Of a stretch of 64,000 nt of DNA, positions 25,363 through 32,885 are shown in pieces. The position numbers were made by a program, and so were the translations under genes. Below the pieces are notes generated by a model, which saw only the letters and a program-made list of their open reading frames with translations, made no database searches and was not told the origin of the DNA. The stretch's first letter is position 1. Each line of letters opens with the position of its first letter. Origin of the DNA: Nocardioides alkalitolerans (GTDB lineage Bacteria > Actinomycetota > Actinomycetes > Propionibacteriales > Nocardioidaceae); the NCBI GenBank assembly GCA_038184435.1, contig CP116227.1:434001-498000 (forward strand). Direction: 5' to 3'.

Positions 25363-26475
25363 TCAGCCACGCTCCCAGTAGCTCGGACCGACGGGCTCGT
25401 CGAAGTCGCCCATCGCGTAGAGGAAACCCTCGTCGTCAGCAGCGAGGTGCATCTGCGGGAGGGCGTGCCCGGCCGGTCCGAAGACGACCTTGCCGGAGTC
25501 GGCGAGGTCGAACGTGGACTGGTGGCAGGGGCACAGCAGGTGGTGGGTCTGCTGCTCGTTCAGTGCGATGGGGCAACCGACGTGCGTGCAGATCTTGGAG
25601 TAGCAGACGATGCCGTCGACGTCCCAGTTCTCACGGTCCGGGTTGCGGACGATGTCGCCGGGCGACATGCGGAGGACGATGACGGCGGACTTGACCTTCT
25701 CGATGAGCAGCTGCTCGTGGTCGAGCGCGGGGCGCAGCTCCTGGCCGTCCGGACCGATCGGCGCCGGGAGGTGACCCTCCGAGTTGGGGACGAGGCCCTC
25801 GGGCTCGCCGTTGAGCAGGTCGCCGATCTCGAGGTCGGCACGGTTGATCCGCGTGCCGAGCACATCGCGGACGATGTACATGCCCTCCATCCAGAAGGTC
25901 TTCTCGAGCCGGCTGGCGCTCATGTTGCGGGGGCCCAGGTCACGCAGGGCCACGATGAGCGGGACGCCCGCGAAGGCGAGCGCGCCGAGCAGCGTGTTGC
26001 GGATGAGCGGACGACGGCCGATGCCGGACTCCTCGAGGCCCGCGGTGAGCGCCTTGAGGGTCGTCTCCCGGTCCTCCTCGCTCGAGGCGGCCGGGTGGCG
26101 GAGCTCGGCGATCTCGACGTCGCTCATGAGCTTGCGGGCCCACTGGATGACGCCGACGCCGATGGCCAGCATGCCCAGGCCGAGCGTGAGGCCCAGGAAC
26201 AGGTTCGACGCGCCGAAGCCGAGGAACGTGTCGATCTCGCGACCGATCTCGAAGCTGAAGTAGGCGACGACGAAGAGGACGGCGCAGATCATCGAGAAGA
26301 CGAAGAGCGTGGCCACCTGGCGCTCGGCGCGCTTCTCGGCCTTGGGGTCGACGTCCGTCGGACGCCAGACGTGGGCCGGCAGACCGGGTGCGACGCCCTG
26401 GTCCTCCAGGGGCTCCGGGACCCGCGAGTGTCCCGCTCCGTCGCCGGTGGCGGGGAGGTTGCTCTGGTCGCTCAC
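25363..26475 (-). CDS. qcrA: Ubiquinol-cytochrome c reductase Rieske iron-sulfur subunit
   Basis: Holds the [2Fe-2S] cluster that takes an electron from menaquinol. 370 residues. Actinobacterial type, with three N-terminal membrane helices (about 75-95, 115-135 and 180-200) before the Rieske domain. The cluster motifs are CTHVGC and CPCHQSTFDL with the usual two Cys plus two His pairs. The start GTG 26475 overlaps the qcrC stop (GTGA). A longer reading from 26523 is a shadow inside qcrC. Confidence 0.96.
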   Translation of the reverse strand: MSDQSNLPATGDGAGHSRVPEPLEDQGVAPGLPAHVWRPTDVDPKAEKRAERQVATLFVFSMICAVLFVVAYFSFEIGREIDTFLGFGASNLFLGLTLGLGMLAIGVGVIQWARKLMSDVEIAELRHPAASSEEDRETTLKALTAGLEESGIGRRPLIRNTLLGALAFAGVPLIVALRDLGPRNMSASRLEKTFWMEGMYIVRDVLGTRINRADLEIGDLLNGEPEGLVPNSEGHLPAPIGPDGQELRPALDHEQLLIEKVKSAVIVLRMSPGDIVRNPDRENWDVDGIVCYSKICTHVGCPIALNEQQTHHLLCPCHQSTFDLADSGKVVFGPAGHALPQMHLAADDEGFLYAMGDFDEPVGPSYWERG

Positions 26476-27353
26476 GCCGTCTCCTTGCCCTTCTTGGTGC
26501 GGGTCGTGTGCGCCGCGATCCACACGGCGAATCCGACGAGGCCGCCGATGCCGACGACAAAGACGTAGAGGCCCTCGCCCACGGGGCCGAGGCCACCGAG
26601 GCTGAAGCCGCCCTGCTGGGGCTGCTCCTGCAGCGTCTCCAGGAAGGCGATGACCTCACGCTTGTTCTCCGGCGGGATGTTGCCGTCCGAGAACACGTCC
26701 ATCTGCGACGGGCCGGTCAGCATGGCCTCGTAGATGTGCTTGTCGCTCACACCGCGCAGCGTGGGCGCGTAACCGCCGCGCGGCATGGCGCCGCCACGGC
26801 CGTTGAAGTTGTGGCAGGCGGTGCAGTTGGTGAGGAAGATCTGCTGGCCGCGGTTGATCGCCGCGTCGCGCTCGTCCTCGGGGAGGTCGTAGATGTAGCT
26901 CGTGTCGTAGTCCGACTCCGCCGGCACGTCCGGGCCCGGGGCCAGCGACTGGACGAACGCGGCGAGCGCCGCGATCTCGTCGTCGTTGTAGGCGACGTTC
27001 TTGCGCGGGTTCTGCTGGCCCGGCTGCACCATCGGCATGCGGCCGGTGCCGACCTGGAAGTCCACGGCCGCGCCGCCGACGCCCTGCAGCGAGGGGCCGA
27101 GCTGGTTGCCGTTGACGTCGAGGACGCCCTCGCCGTTCTGGCCGTGGCACGTCGAGCAGCCGACGAGGAAGAGCTCGCGGCCCTGCTCGACGAGCTCGGC
27201 GTTGTCTTGCGACTGCTCCGCCTGGCCGGCGGGGGCGAGGGCGGCGTAGGCACCGCCCGTCACGAGCAGGGCGACCAGGAGGACCGCGAGGCCGGCGAAG
27301 CGGCCGCGACGGTGGCGGGAGAGCCGGCCCGCAGATCGGTTGAGGAAACGCAA
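26472..27353 (-). CDS. qcrC: Diheme cytochrome c of the bcc complex
   Basis: Membrane-anchored diheme cytochrome c that links the bc complex directly to the aa3 oxidase, as actinobacteria lack a soluble cytochrome c. 293 residues. An N-terminal signal anchor (about 20-40) is followed by two heme motifs, CSTCH and CTACH, and a C-terminal membrane helix (about 260-280). The start is TTG 27353, with AAGGGA about 6 nt upstream. It follows ctaE after 74 bp and starts the qcrC-qcrA-qcrB overlap chain. Confidence 0.96.
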   Translation of the reverse strand: MRFLNRSAGRLSRHRRGRFAGLAVLLVALLVTGGAYAALAPAGQAEQSQDNAELVEQGRELFLVGCSTCHGQNGEGVLDVNGNQLGPSLQGVGGAAVDFQVGTGRMPMVQPGQQNPRKNVAYNDDEIAALAAFVQSLAPGPDVPAESDYDTSYIYDLPEDERDAAINRGQQIFLTNCTACHNFNGRGGAMPRGGYAPTLRGVSDKHIYEAMLTGPSQMDVFSDGNIPPENKREVIAFLETLQEQPQQGGFSLGGLGPVGEGLYVFVVGIGGLVGFAVWIAAHTTRTKKGKETA

Positions 27354-27427
27354 CGTGATGTCCCTTGTTCAGGTCCGGACGAAACTGCTCGTGCGGTAGG
27401 TCGGGGGCAAGAGGGGCGACCCGGGGG

Positions 27428-28087
27428 TCACATGATCAGGTAGATGGTCGCGAACAGACCGATCCACACGACGTCCACGAAGTGCCAGTAGTAGGACACG
27501 ACGATCGCGGACACGGCCTGCTCGTGCGTGAACCGCTTCGCGATGTAGGTGCGTCCCAGGACGAGCAGGAACGCGATCAGACCGCCGGTCACGTGGAGGC
27601 CGTGGAAGCCGGTCGTCAGGTAGAACATCGAGCCGTAGGCCGAGCTCTGCATCGTCAGACCCGCGTGCACGAGCTCCGTGTACTCCAGCGCCTGGCCGGC
27701 CATGAAGATGGCGCCCATGACGTAGGTGAGGATGAACCACTCGCGCATGCCCCACAGGCCGACCTGGTGGAGCTTGCCGATGCGGGCCACGCGGGGGCCA
27801 CCCTTCGCGGCCGGCCGCTCGATGGCGAACACGCCCATCTGGCAGGTGACCGAGGAGAGCACCAGGATCGTCGTGTTCGCGAGCGCGAAGGGGACGTTGA
27901 GGTGCTGCGTGTCGGTGGCCCAGAGGTCCACCTCCGCGGCACGGATCGTGAAGTAGGCCGCGAACAGCGCCGCGAAGAACATCAGCTCGCTCGAGAGCCA
28001 GATGATCGTGCCCACGCTGACCATGTCGGGGCGGCCGTGCTGCCCGCGCAGGCGGGAGGCCGGGATCGCTGCAGTTGCTGTCGCCAC
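27428..28087 (-). CDS. ctaE: Cytochrome c oxidase subunit III
   Basis: Third core subunit of the aa3 oxidase, about 219 residues with five to seven membrane helices. WLSSELMFFAALFAAYFTIR and GFHGLHVTGGLIAF are typical, the latter with the conserved Glu/His-containing loop. I choose GTG 28087 (opening VATATAAIPASRL) because CATAAT lies 7 nt before it. ATG 28096 would overlap that -10 box. It is the first gene of a ctaE-qcrCAB unit, split from ctaCDF, as in most actinobacteria. Confidence 0.95.
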   Translation of the reverse strand: MATATAAIPASRLRGQHGRPDMVSVGTIIWLSSELMFFAALFAAYFTIRAAEVDLWATDTQHLNVPFALANTTILVLSSVTCQMGVFAIERPAAKGGPRVARIGKLHQVGLWGMREWFILTYVMGAIFMAGQALEYTELVHAGLTMQSSAYGSMFYLTTGFHGLHVTGGLIAFLLVLGRTYIAKRFTHEQAVSAIVVSYYWHFVDVVWIGLFATIYLIM

Positions 28088-28094
28088 GAGCGCC

Positions 28095-28100
28095 ATTATG
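28095..28100 (-). promoter_or_regulatory. -10 box of leaderless ctaE-qcr promoter
   Basis: CATAAT (one mismatch from TATAAT) on the minus strand, 7 nt before GTG 28087. Confidence 0.5.
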
Positions 28101-28213
28101 GCCCGAGGACGGGTGGGTTGTGACCACTGGGCCCCCACAAAGTCCGACACAGCGTCGTAGACCGCGTAGCGGCGCGGAATTTACGTTGAAATCAGGCTCC
28201 CCACAGGGACGGG

Positions 28214-28219
28214 TAGCAT
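28214..28219 (+). promoter_or_regulatory. -10 box of leaderless receiver-like gene
   Basis: TAGCAT, 7 nt before GTG 28227. It would drive the receiver-like gene and trpD. Confidence 0.45.
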
Positions 28220-28226
28220 CGCGCGG

Positions 28227-28673
28227 GTGAGCGCGATCCCTGAGCACCGGCCCGCTGCCGCGACGACCGCCGAGGAGCCGCTGACGATCCTCGTCTACAG
28301 CGACGACGTCCGCACCCGGGAACAGGTCGTGCTGGCTCTCGGCCGTCGCCCCCACCCGGACCTGCCGGAGGTGCGGTACGTCGAGGTGGCGACCGAACCG
28401 GTCGTCCGCGAGCAGATGGCCGGCGGCCACGTGGACCTCGCGGTCCTCGACGGCGAGGCCGTTCCCGCCGGCGGCATGGGGATCGCCAAGCAGTTGAAGG
28501 ACGAGGTCTACGACTGCCCGCCGGTGGTCGTCCTCACGGGCCGCCCGCAGGACGCGTGGCTCGCCACCTGGTCCCGCGCCGAGGCCGCCGTGCCGCACCC
28601 GCTCGACCCCGTGCTGCTCGCCGAGACGGTCGTCTCGCTGCTGCGTGCGGAGACCGCGGTGACGGCGCGGTGA
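28227..28673 (+). CDS. Degenerate response-regulator receiver protein
   Basis: Stand-alone receiver-like protein, 148 residues, with no output domain. The acidic pocket (YSDD), a candidate phospho-acceptor Asp (LAVLDGE) and the conserved Thr (VVLTG) are in place. The invariant Lys after beta-5 is missing: the sequence there is VPHPLDP. It may thus be a pseudo-receiver that binds a partner rather than switching by phosphorylation. Its stop overlaps the trpD start (GTGA), so the two are translated together. A role in controlling TrpD or the nearby respiratory genes is speculation. Confidence 0.75.
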   Translation: MSAIPEHRPAAATTAEEPLTILVYSDDVRTREQVVLALGRRPHPDLPEVRYVEVATEPVVREQMAGGHVDLAVLDGEAVPAGGMGIAKQLKDEVYDCPPVVVLTGRPQDAWLATWSRAEAAVPHPLDPVLLAETVVSLLRAETAVTAR

Positions 28674-29749
28674 GCGCGCCCGGTTCGTCGGTGTCGGCGG
28701 GCTCGTCGGCGTCGTCGTGGCCCGAGGTGCTGTCGGCGCTCGTCGCGCGTCGTGACCTCTCGCCCGCCCAGGCGGGCTGGGCGATGAGCGAGGTCCTCGC
28801 CGGTGAGGCCACGCCGGCGCAGGTGGCCGGTTTCGCCGTCGCCCTGCGCGCGAAGGGGGAGTCGATCGACGAGGTCTCGGGCCTCGCGGACGCCATGATC
28901 GCGGCCGGTACGCCGCTGACCGTCCCCGGACGTCTCCTCGACGTCGTCGGCACCGGCGGCGACCGGTCGATGTCGGTCAACATCTCCTCGATGTCCGCGA
29001 TCGTCGCTGCGGGCGCCGGCGCGCGGGTGGTCAAGCACGGCAACCGATCCGCGTCGTCGAAGTCGGGCAGCGCCGACGTGCTGGAGGCGCTCGGGGTGCG
29101 GCTGGACCTGCCGGCCGCTCGCGTCGGCGAGCTGGCCGAGGAGGTCGGCATCACCTTCTGCTTCGCGGCGGCGTTCCACCCCGCGATGCGGCACGCCGCC
29201 GTCGCCCGGCGCGAGCTCGGCATCGGCACGACCTTCAACTTCCTCGGCCCCCTCACGAACCCGGCCCGGCCGGGTGCGCAGGCGATCGGGTGCGCCGACC
29301 CCGCGATGGCCCCTGTCATGGCGGGCGTGTTCGCGCGGCGCGGCGTCGACGCGTGGGTCTTCCGCGGCGACGACGGTCTCGACGAGCTGACGACGACCAC
29401 GACATCCTCGGTGTGGATCGTCCGCGGGGGAGAGGTCACCGAGGAGCGCATCGAGCCCGGGGACCTCGGGATCGCGCGCGCCACGACGGAGGACCTGCGC
29501 GGCGGGGACGTCTCCTACAACGCCGCGGTCGTCCGCCGCCTGCTCGCCGGCGACCGGGGGCCCGTGCGCGACGCGGTGCTCCTCAACGCCGGTGCCGCCC
29601 TCGCCGTCCACGGCCTCGACGACCCGGCGGCGGCCGCCCTGCCGGTCGCGGAGCAGCTGTCCCGCGGCGTACGGCGGGCGGCGGACGCCATCGACTCCGG
29701 TGCCGCGGAGGCCACACTGGCCAAGTGGGTGGAGGCCTCGGCCGCCTGA
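28670..29749 (+). CDS. trpD: Anthranilate phosphoribosyltransferase
   Basis: Transfers the phosphoribosyl group of PRPP to anthranilate, second step of tryptophan synthesis. 359 residues. PRPP and Mg sites are visible: VVGTGGDRSMSVNIS, VKHGNRSASSKSGSADVLEALG, FNFLGPLTNPARP, and GDDGLDELTTT. The first 15 Ser/Gly-rich residues are not conserved. GTG 28670 overlaps the upstream gene. Other trp genes are absent. A lone trpD next to ctaE is also the mycobacterial order (Rv2192c-Rv2193). Confidence 0.95.
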   Translation: MSAPGSSVSAGSSASSWPEVLSALVARRDLSPAQAGWAMSEVLAGEATPAQVAGFAVALRAKGESIDEVSGLADAMIAAGTPLTVPGRLLDVVGTGGDRSMSVNISSMSAIVAAGAGARVVKHGNRSASSKSGSADVLEALGVRLDLPAARVGELAEEVGITFCFAAAFHPAMRHAAVARRELGIGTTFNFLGPLTNPARPGAQAIGCADPAMAPVMAGVFARRGVDAWVFRGDDGLDELTTTTTSSVWIVRGGEVTEERIEPGDLGIARATTEDLRGGDVSYNAAVVRRLLAGDRGPVRDAVLLNAGAALAVHGLDDPAAAALPVAEQLSRGVRRAADAIDSGAAEATLAKWVEASAA

Positions 29750-29767
29750 CGGTCGGCACGGGCGGCT

Positions 29768-29781
29768 CCGGCAGGTGCCGG
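29768..29781. terminator. Weak hairpin after trpD
   Basis: CCGGCA and TGCCGG with only 2 nt between, in the 50-bp gap between convergent genes. It is possibly a short bidirectional terminator, low confidence. Confidence 0.25.
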
Positions 29782-29799
29782 CGGGTCCGGTGGGCCCGG

Positions 29800-30372
29800 T
29801 CAGGCAGCGGGCTCGGCGGCCGGCGGCGGCACGACCGGAGCGGGCAGCGTCGCGGGGAGGTCGAGCGCGTACGACTCGCCGAGGCGGCGGAAGCCGAGCC
29901 GCGCGTAGTAGGGGTCCTTCATGTTCGCCGGGGTGATCACCCGGCGGATGCCGCGGTTGCGGAGGATGTCGCTGCGGAGCCAGACGTACTCGCCCGCGGC
30001 GCAGTCGCGGAACCCGGGCGTGACCCAGTCCAGCTCGACGTGCGCCACGTCGCCGGCGGTCCGCAGGACGACCACGCCGACGGTCTGGTCGCCCTCCTGC
30101 ACCAGGTAGGCCTGCAGGTCGGTGCGGGTGGGGTACCACGCGAAGTCGGGCTGGTGCTCGTGGATGTCGACGTCGTGGGTGCGGAGCACGTGGTTGAGGT
30201 AGGCGTCGTCCGAGCCGACGGCCAGCACCGTGAAGCTGCGGACCCGCGCCGGTGCCGACGGTGCTGTCGCGGACGCCGAGCGCTTGGCACGGGTGGTCCA
30301 CAGCACGATGACCGCCGACGCGACTGCCAGCAGCCCCACGAGGGGCGGCCAGTGGTCGATGATCAGGGTCAC
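29800..30372 (-). CDS. Membrane-anchored GNAT-like protein, unknown
   Basis: Family not firmly recognised. About 190 residues: one N-terminal membrane helix (about 6-25), a basic stretch, then a soluble domain whose end (RVITPANMKDPYYARLGFRRLGESYALDLP) resembles the last strand-helix-strand of GNAT acetyltransferases. No clear acetyl-CoA loop is seen, so it may not be an active enzyme. The tail is Pro/Ala-rich. GTG 30372 is chosen because TACGAT lies 7 nt upstream; a GTG/ATG reading from 30405 would cross the promoter. Convergent with trpD. Confidence 0.6.
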   Translation of the reverse strand: MTLIIDHWPPLVGLLAVASAVIVLWTTRAKRSASATAPSAPARVRSFTVLAVGSDDAYLNHVLRTHDVDIHEHQPDFAWYPTRTDLQAYLVQEGDQTVGVVVLRTAGDVAHVELDWVTPGFRDCAAGEYVWLRSDILRNRGIRRVITPANMKDPYYARLGFRRLGESYALDLPATLPAPVVPPPAAEPAA

Positions 30373-30379
30373 AGTCGCG

Positions 30380-30385
30380 ATCGTA
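30380..30385 (-). promoter_or_regulatory. -10 box of leaderless GNAT-like gene
   Basis: TACGAT on the minus strand, 7 nt before GTG 30372. Confidence 0.4.
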
Positions 30386-30467
30386 CGAAGGCCCCGATCG
30401 GCCACCGGGCCCCTTAACCGAAGCGTGACGTGAGGTGCATCACTTCGGGTGAGGGGCTTGCCCGCCG

Positions 30468-30746
30468 TCAGTCGAGACCGAGCGAGAACGCCGACTCGAG
30501 GTCGTGGCGCGAGTAGGCCCGGAAGGCGATGTGCGTCTCGGTCGCCAGGACGCCCTCGACCTTGTTGAGCCGGTCGGCGACGACGGAGGCGATGTCGTCG
30601 TGCTGGCGCACCCTGACGAGGGCGATGAGGTCGATCTGGCCCGTGACCGAGTAGACCTCGCTGACCCCCTCGAGCGCGGCGATCGACTCGGCGACCTCCG
30701 GGATGCGGTCGACCTCGGCATTGACGAACACGATGGCGGTGATCAC
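30468..30746 (-). CDS. Lrp/AsnC ligand-binding (RAM) domain protein
   Basis: Stand-alone effector-binding domain of the Lrp/AsnC family, 92 residues, with no DNA-binding helix-turn-helix. The alpha-beta sandwich is seen in VITAIVFVNAEVDRIPEVAE, GVSEVYSVTGQIDLIALVRV and a final YSRHDLESAFSLGLD. Such small proteins bind amino acids and may modulate full-length Lrp regulators. GTG 30746 is fixed by a -10-like TAGGCT 7 nt upstream and by homology. In many actinobacteria this gene sits next to trpD, as here. Confidence 0.87.
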   Translation of the reverse strand: MITAIVFVNAEVDRIPEVAESIAALEGVSEVYSVTGQIDLIALVRVRQHDDIASVVADRLNKVEGVLATETHIAFRAYSRHDLESAFSLGLD

Positions 30747-30753
30747 GGTCGAG

Positions 30754-30759
30754 AGCCTA
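30754..30759 (-). promoter_or_regulatory. -10 box of leaderless Lrp-domain gene
   Basis: TAGGCT on the minus strand, 7 nt before GTG 30746. Confidence 0.45.
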
Positions 30760-30806
30760 GGGCGTGACGTCACCGGTGGCGACGCTCGCCGGAGGCGCGG
30801 CCGCTG

Positions 30807-30856
30807 CGGACGTCATGCGTCGCGGTCGCCCCGGGCACCGGAGCGCATGACGTCCG
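30807..30856. repeat. Inverted repeat, 13-bp arms, 24-nt spacer
   Basis: Arms 30807-30819 and 30844-30856 are perfect complements containing GACGTCATGCG. The repeat lies in the 223-bp gap between the nuclease gene stop (30970) and the Lrp-domain gene start (30746). It could be a long-loop terminator for the nuclease gene or a regulator site. Confidence 0.55.
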
Positions 30857-30903
30857 GGGTGGGCCGGAGCCGCCCGCCGCCGCGGGCGTTGGGAACTGGG
30901 ATG

Positions 30904-30938
30904 TTGGTACGTCGCCGGTCCGCCCCGGGCCGTACCAA
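30904..30938. repeat. Inverted repeat TTGGTACG / CGTACCAA
   Basis: Perfect 8-bp arms (30904-30911 and 30931-30938) with a 19-nt GC-rich spacer, 31 bp past the nuclease stop. This AT-containing motif stands out in the local sequence. It may be a terminator stem or an operator. Confidence 0.45.
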
Positions 30939-30969
30939 GCGCACACTTCCAGTGGCCCGGCCGAGGCGC

Positions 30970-32823
30970 TCAGCGCACCGGGCGGTGGTGGGTGCCGAGG
31001 GGGCGCCGGTCGTCGAACGGGGCCGCCGCGGCGCGGGCCTGGTGCTGCGCCTCGCCGATCCAGAGGTGGCGCGCGGCGCCCGCCACGGGGCAGGTCCAGG
31101 CGCCGTCGACGTCGACGAGCCGCACCCCGGGCTGCTCGAGCCACGTCAGGACGGCCTCGGTCTCCTCCGCGCTGGCCGCCGGGACCGGACCCGGGGCCGG
31201 GCGCACGGTCTCGGCGCCGGCCCGGAGGGTCGCGACGTAGGCCTGCGCGTCGTGGCCCGGCGGGATCACGCCCGCCGCCGCCAGCCGTCCGTGCCGCACG
31301 ACGTGGACGGCCCAGCGACCGTCCTCGCCGCGGTGCACGGCCACGAGCTCGGGCAGCCGGGTGAGCGCCACCAGGCGCTGGGTGCGGGCCGCCGCGCGGA
31401 CCAGCGCCACGAGGCGGTCGCGGTGGAGGCCGGCCTCCTCGAAGCGCTCCTGCTCCGCGAACGTCGTCATCCGGGCACCCAGCCGCTCGACCACCTCGGT
31501 GGGGTCGGCGACGAGGGCGGCGCGGGTGGCGCCGACCACCGCGTCGTACTCCTCCGGGGACACGCTCCCGTCGCACGGCGACAGGCAGCGCCCCATCTCC
31601 GCGAGGGCGCACGCCGTGCCGTTCGGGACCCGGGCCATCCGTCCGGAGCACTGGCGCAGCGGGTAGGTCTCGTGGAGCGCGACCACGGTGGCCTCGGCGC
31701 CGCGTCGGGAGCCGAACGGACCGAGGTAGGTCGCCCCGTCGTCGAGCACCCGCGTCACCAGGGAGAGGCGCGGCCAGGGCTCGTCGGTGAGCTTCACGAA
31801 GTGGGTCTTCTCGGGGAACCTCGAGCGGCGGTTGTAGCGCGGCTTGTGCTCCGCGATGAGGCGCAGCTCCCGCACCCGCGCCTCCAACGGCGTCGCGCAC
31901 TCGATCGTGCGCACCCGCTCGGCGATCTGGATCATCTCGCCCATCCGCGAGCGGGTCTCGGAGGCCGTGAAGTAGGACCGCACCCGGGTGCGCAGGTCCT
32001 TGGAGGTGCCCACATAGAGCACCCGGTCCGCGGCGTCGACGAACAGGTAGACCCCCGGGGCGTGGGGGAGGCCCTCCGCCAGGTGGCGCTTGCGGCGCTG
32101 CGCCGTGGTCACCTTCGAGCTGAAGGCCTGCAGCTCCTCCAGGGTGTGGACGCCCAGCCCGCCGAGGCGACCGATGAGGCCGTGCAGCACGTCGACCGTC
32201 GCCCGCGCGTCGTGCAACGCCCGGTGGTCGGGGGTCGTCGTGGCGCCGAACAGCTGCGCGAGCGAGCCGAGCTTGCAGTTCGGCGTCTCGTCCCGCGTCA
32301 CGACGCGACGGGCGAGGCGGGCGGTGTCGAGCACCTCGAACGCGGGCCACGGCCGCTGCTGCTCGCGCGCGAAGTGCTGGAGGAACCCCACGTCGAAGGG
32401 CGCGTTGTGGGCGACGAGCACGCAGCCCTGGGCGAACTCGAGGAACGAGGGCAGCACCGTGTCGATCGTCGGGGCGTCGACGACCATCGCGGTCGTGATG
32501 CCGGTCAGCACGGTGATGAAGGCCGGGATCTCCTCGTGGGGGTTCACCAGGGTCTGGAACTCGCCGAGGATCTCGCCGCCGCGCACCTTGACCGCCCCGA
32601 CCTCGGTGATCTTCGAGCCTGCGGCCGGGGAGCCGCCGGTCGTCTCGAGGTCGACGACGCAGAAGGTGACGTCACGCAGCAGGCGCCCCAGCTCGTCGAA
32701 CCCGCGCTGCTCCTCCCAGCGGGAGGACTCGCCCCGCGGTCGCCCCGTGGGGCGCGGACCGGGCTGCGGCCCCGGCCCCGGAGCGGGGCGCGGTGTGGCG
32801 GGGCGGGTGTGCTGGTGCCTCAT
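30970..32823 (-). CDS. DEDDh exonuclease fused to GIY-YIG (UvrC-like) nuclease
   Basis: Two-nuclease protein, 617 residues, likely in DNA repair. Residues about 50-215 form a DEDDh 3'-5' exonuclease like DnaQ: VVDLETTGG (Exo I), HNAPFDVGFL (Exo II), HRALHDARATVDVL (Exo III with His). Residues about 255-345 form a GIY-YIG domain: PGVYLFVDAADRVLYVGTSKDLRTRV. A UvrC/Cho-like region follows, with CxMxxCxSPC-like spacing in ALAEMGRCLSPCDG. The N-terminal 40 residues are Pro/Arg-rich. ATG 32823 follows TAGCGT by 8 nt. The architecture matches actinobacterial proteins such as Rv2191. Confidence 0.88.
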   Translation of the reverse strand: MRHQHTRPATPRPAPGPGPQPGPRPTGRPRGESSRWEEQRGFDELGRLLRDVTFCVVDLETTGGSPAAGSKITEVGAVKVRGGEILGEFQTLVNPHEEIPAFITVLTGITTAMVVDAPTIDTVLPSFLEFAQGCVLVAHNAPFDVGFLQHFAREQQRPWPAFEVLDTARLARRVVTRDETPNCKLGSLAQLFGATTTPDHRALHDARATVDVLHGLIGRLGGLGVHTLEELQAFSSKVTTAQRRKRHLAEGLPHAPGVYLFVDAADRVLYVGTSKDLRTRVRSYFTASETRSRMGEMIQIAERVRTIECATPLEARVRELRLIAEHKPRYNRRSRFPEKTHFVKLTDEPWPRLSLVTRVLDDGATYLGPFGSRRGAEATVVALHETYPLRQCSGRMARVPNGTACALAEMGRCLSPCDGSVSPEEYDAVVGATRAALVADPTEVVERLGARMTTFAEQERFEEAGLHRDRLVALVRAAARTQRLVALTRLPELVAVHRGEDGRWAVHVVRHGRLAAAGVIPPGHDAQAYVATLRAGAETVRPAPGPVPAASAEETEAVLTWLEQPGVRLVDVDGAWTCPVAGAARHLWIGEAQHQARAAAAPFDDRRPLGTHHRPVR

Positions 32824-32831
32824 GGCGCGGG

Positions 32832-32837
32832 ACGCTA
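32832..32837 (-). promoter_or_regulatory. -10 box of leaderless nuclease gene
   Basis: TAGCGT on the minus strand, 8 nt before ATG 32823. It is one half of a 62-bp divergent promoter. Confidence 0.4.
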
Positions 32838-32870
32838 GGGAACGGCACCGACAGTCCTGCTCCCACGGCC

Positions 32871-32876
32871 TAGGCT
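32871..32876 (+). promoter_or_regulatory. -10 box of leaderless NYN gene
   Basis: TAGGCT, 9 nt before GTG 32886. Confidence 0.4.
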
Positions 32877-32885
32877 GGTCGGACT

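Noticed and set aside
22271..25381. A 1036-codon open frame on the plus strand across the qcrB and mannosyltransferase genes
   Set aside because: It is antisense to clearly conserved genes and encodes a low-complexity Glu/Arg/His/Gln protein, typical of shadow frames in GC-rich DNA.
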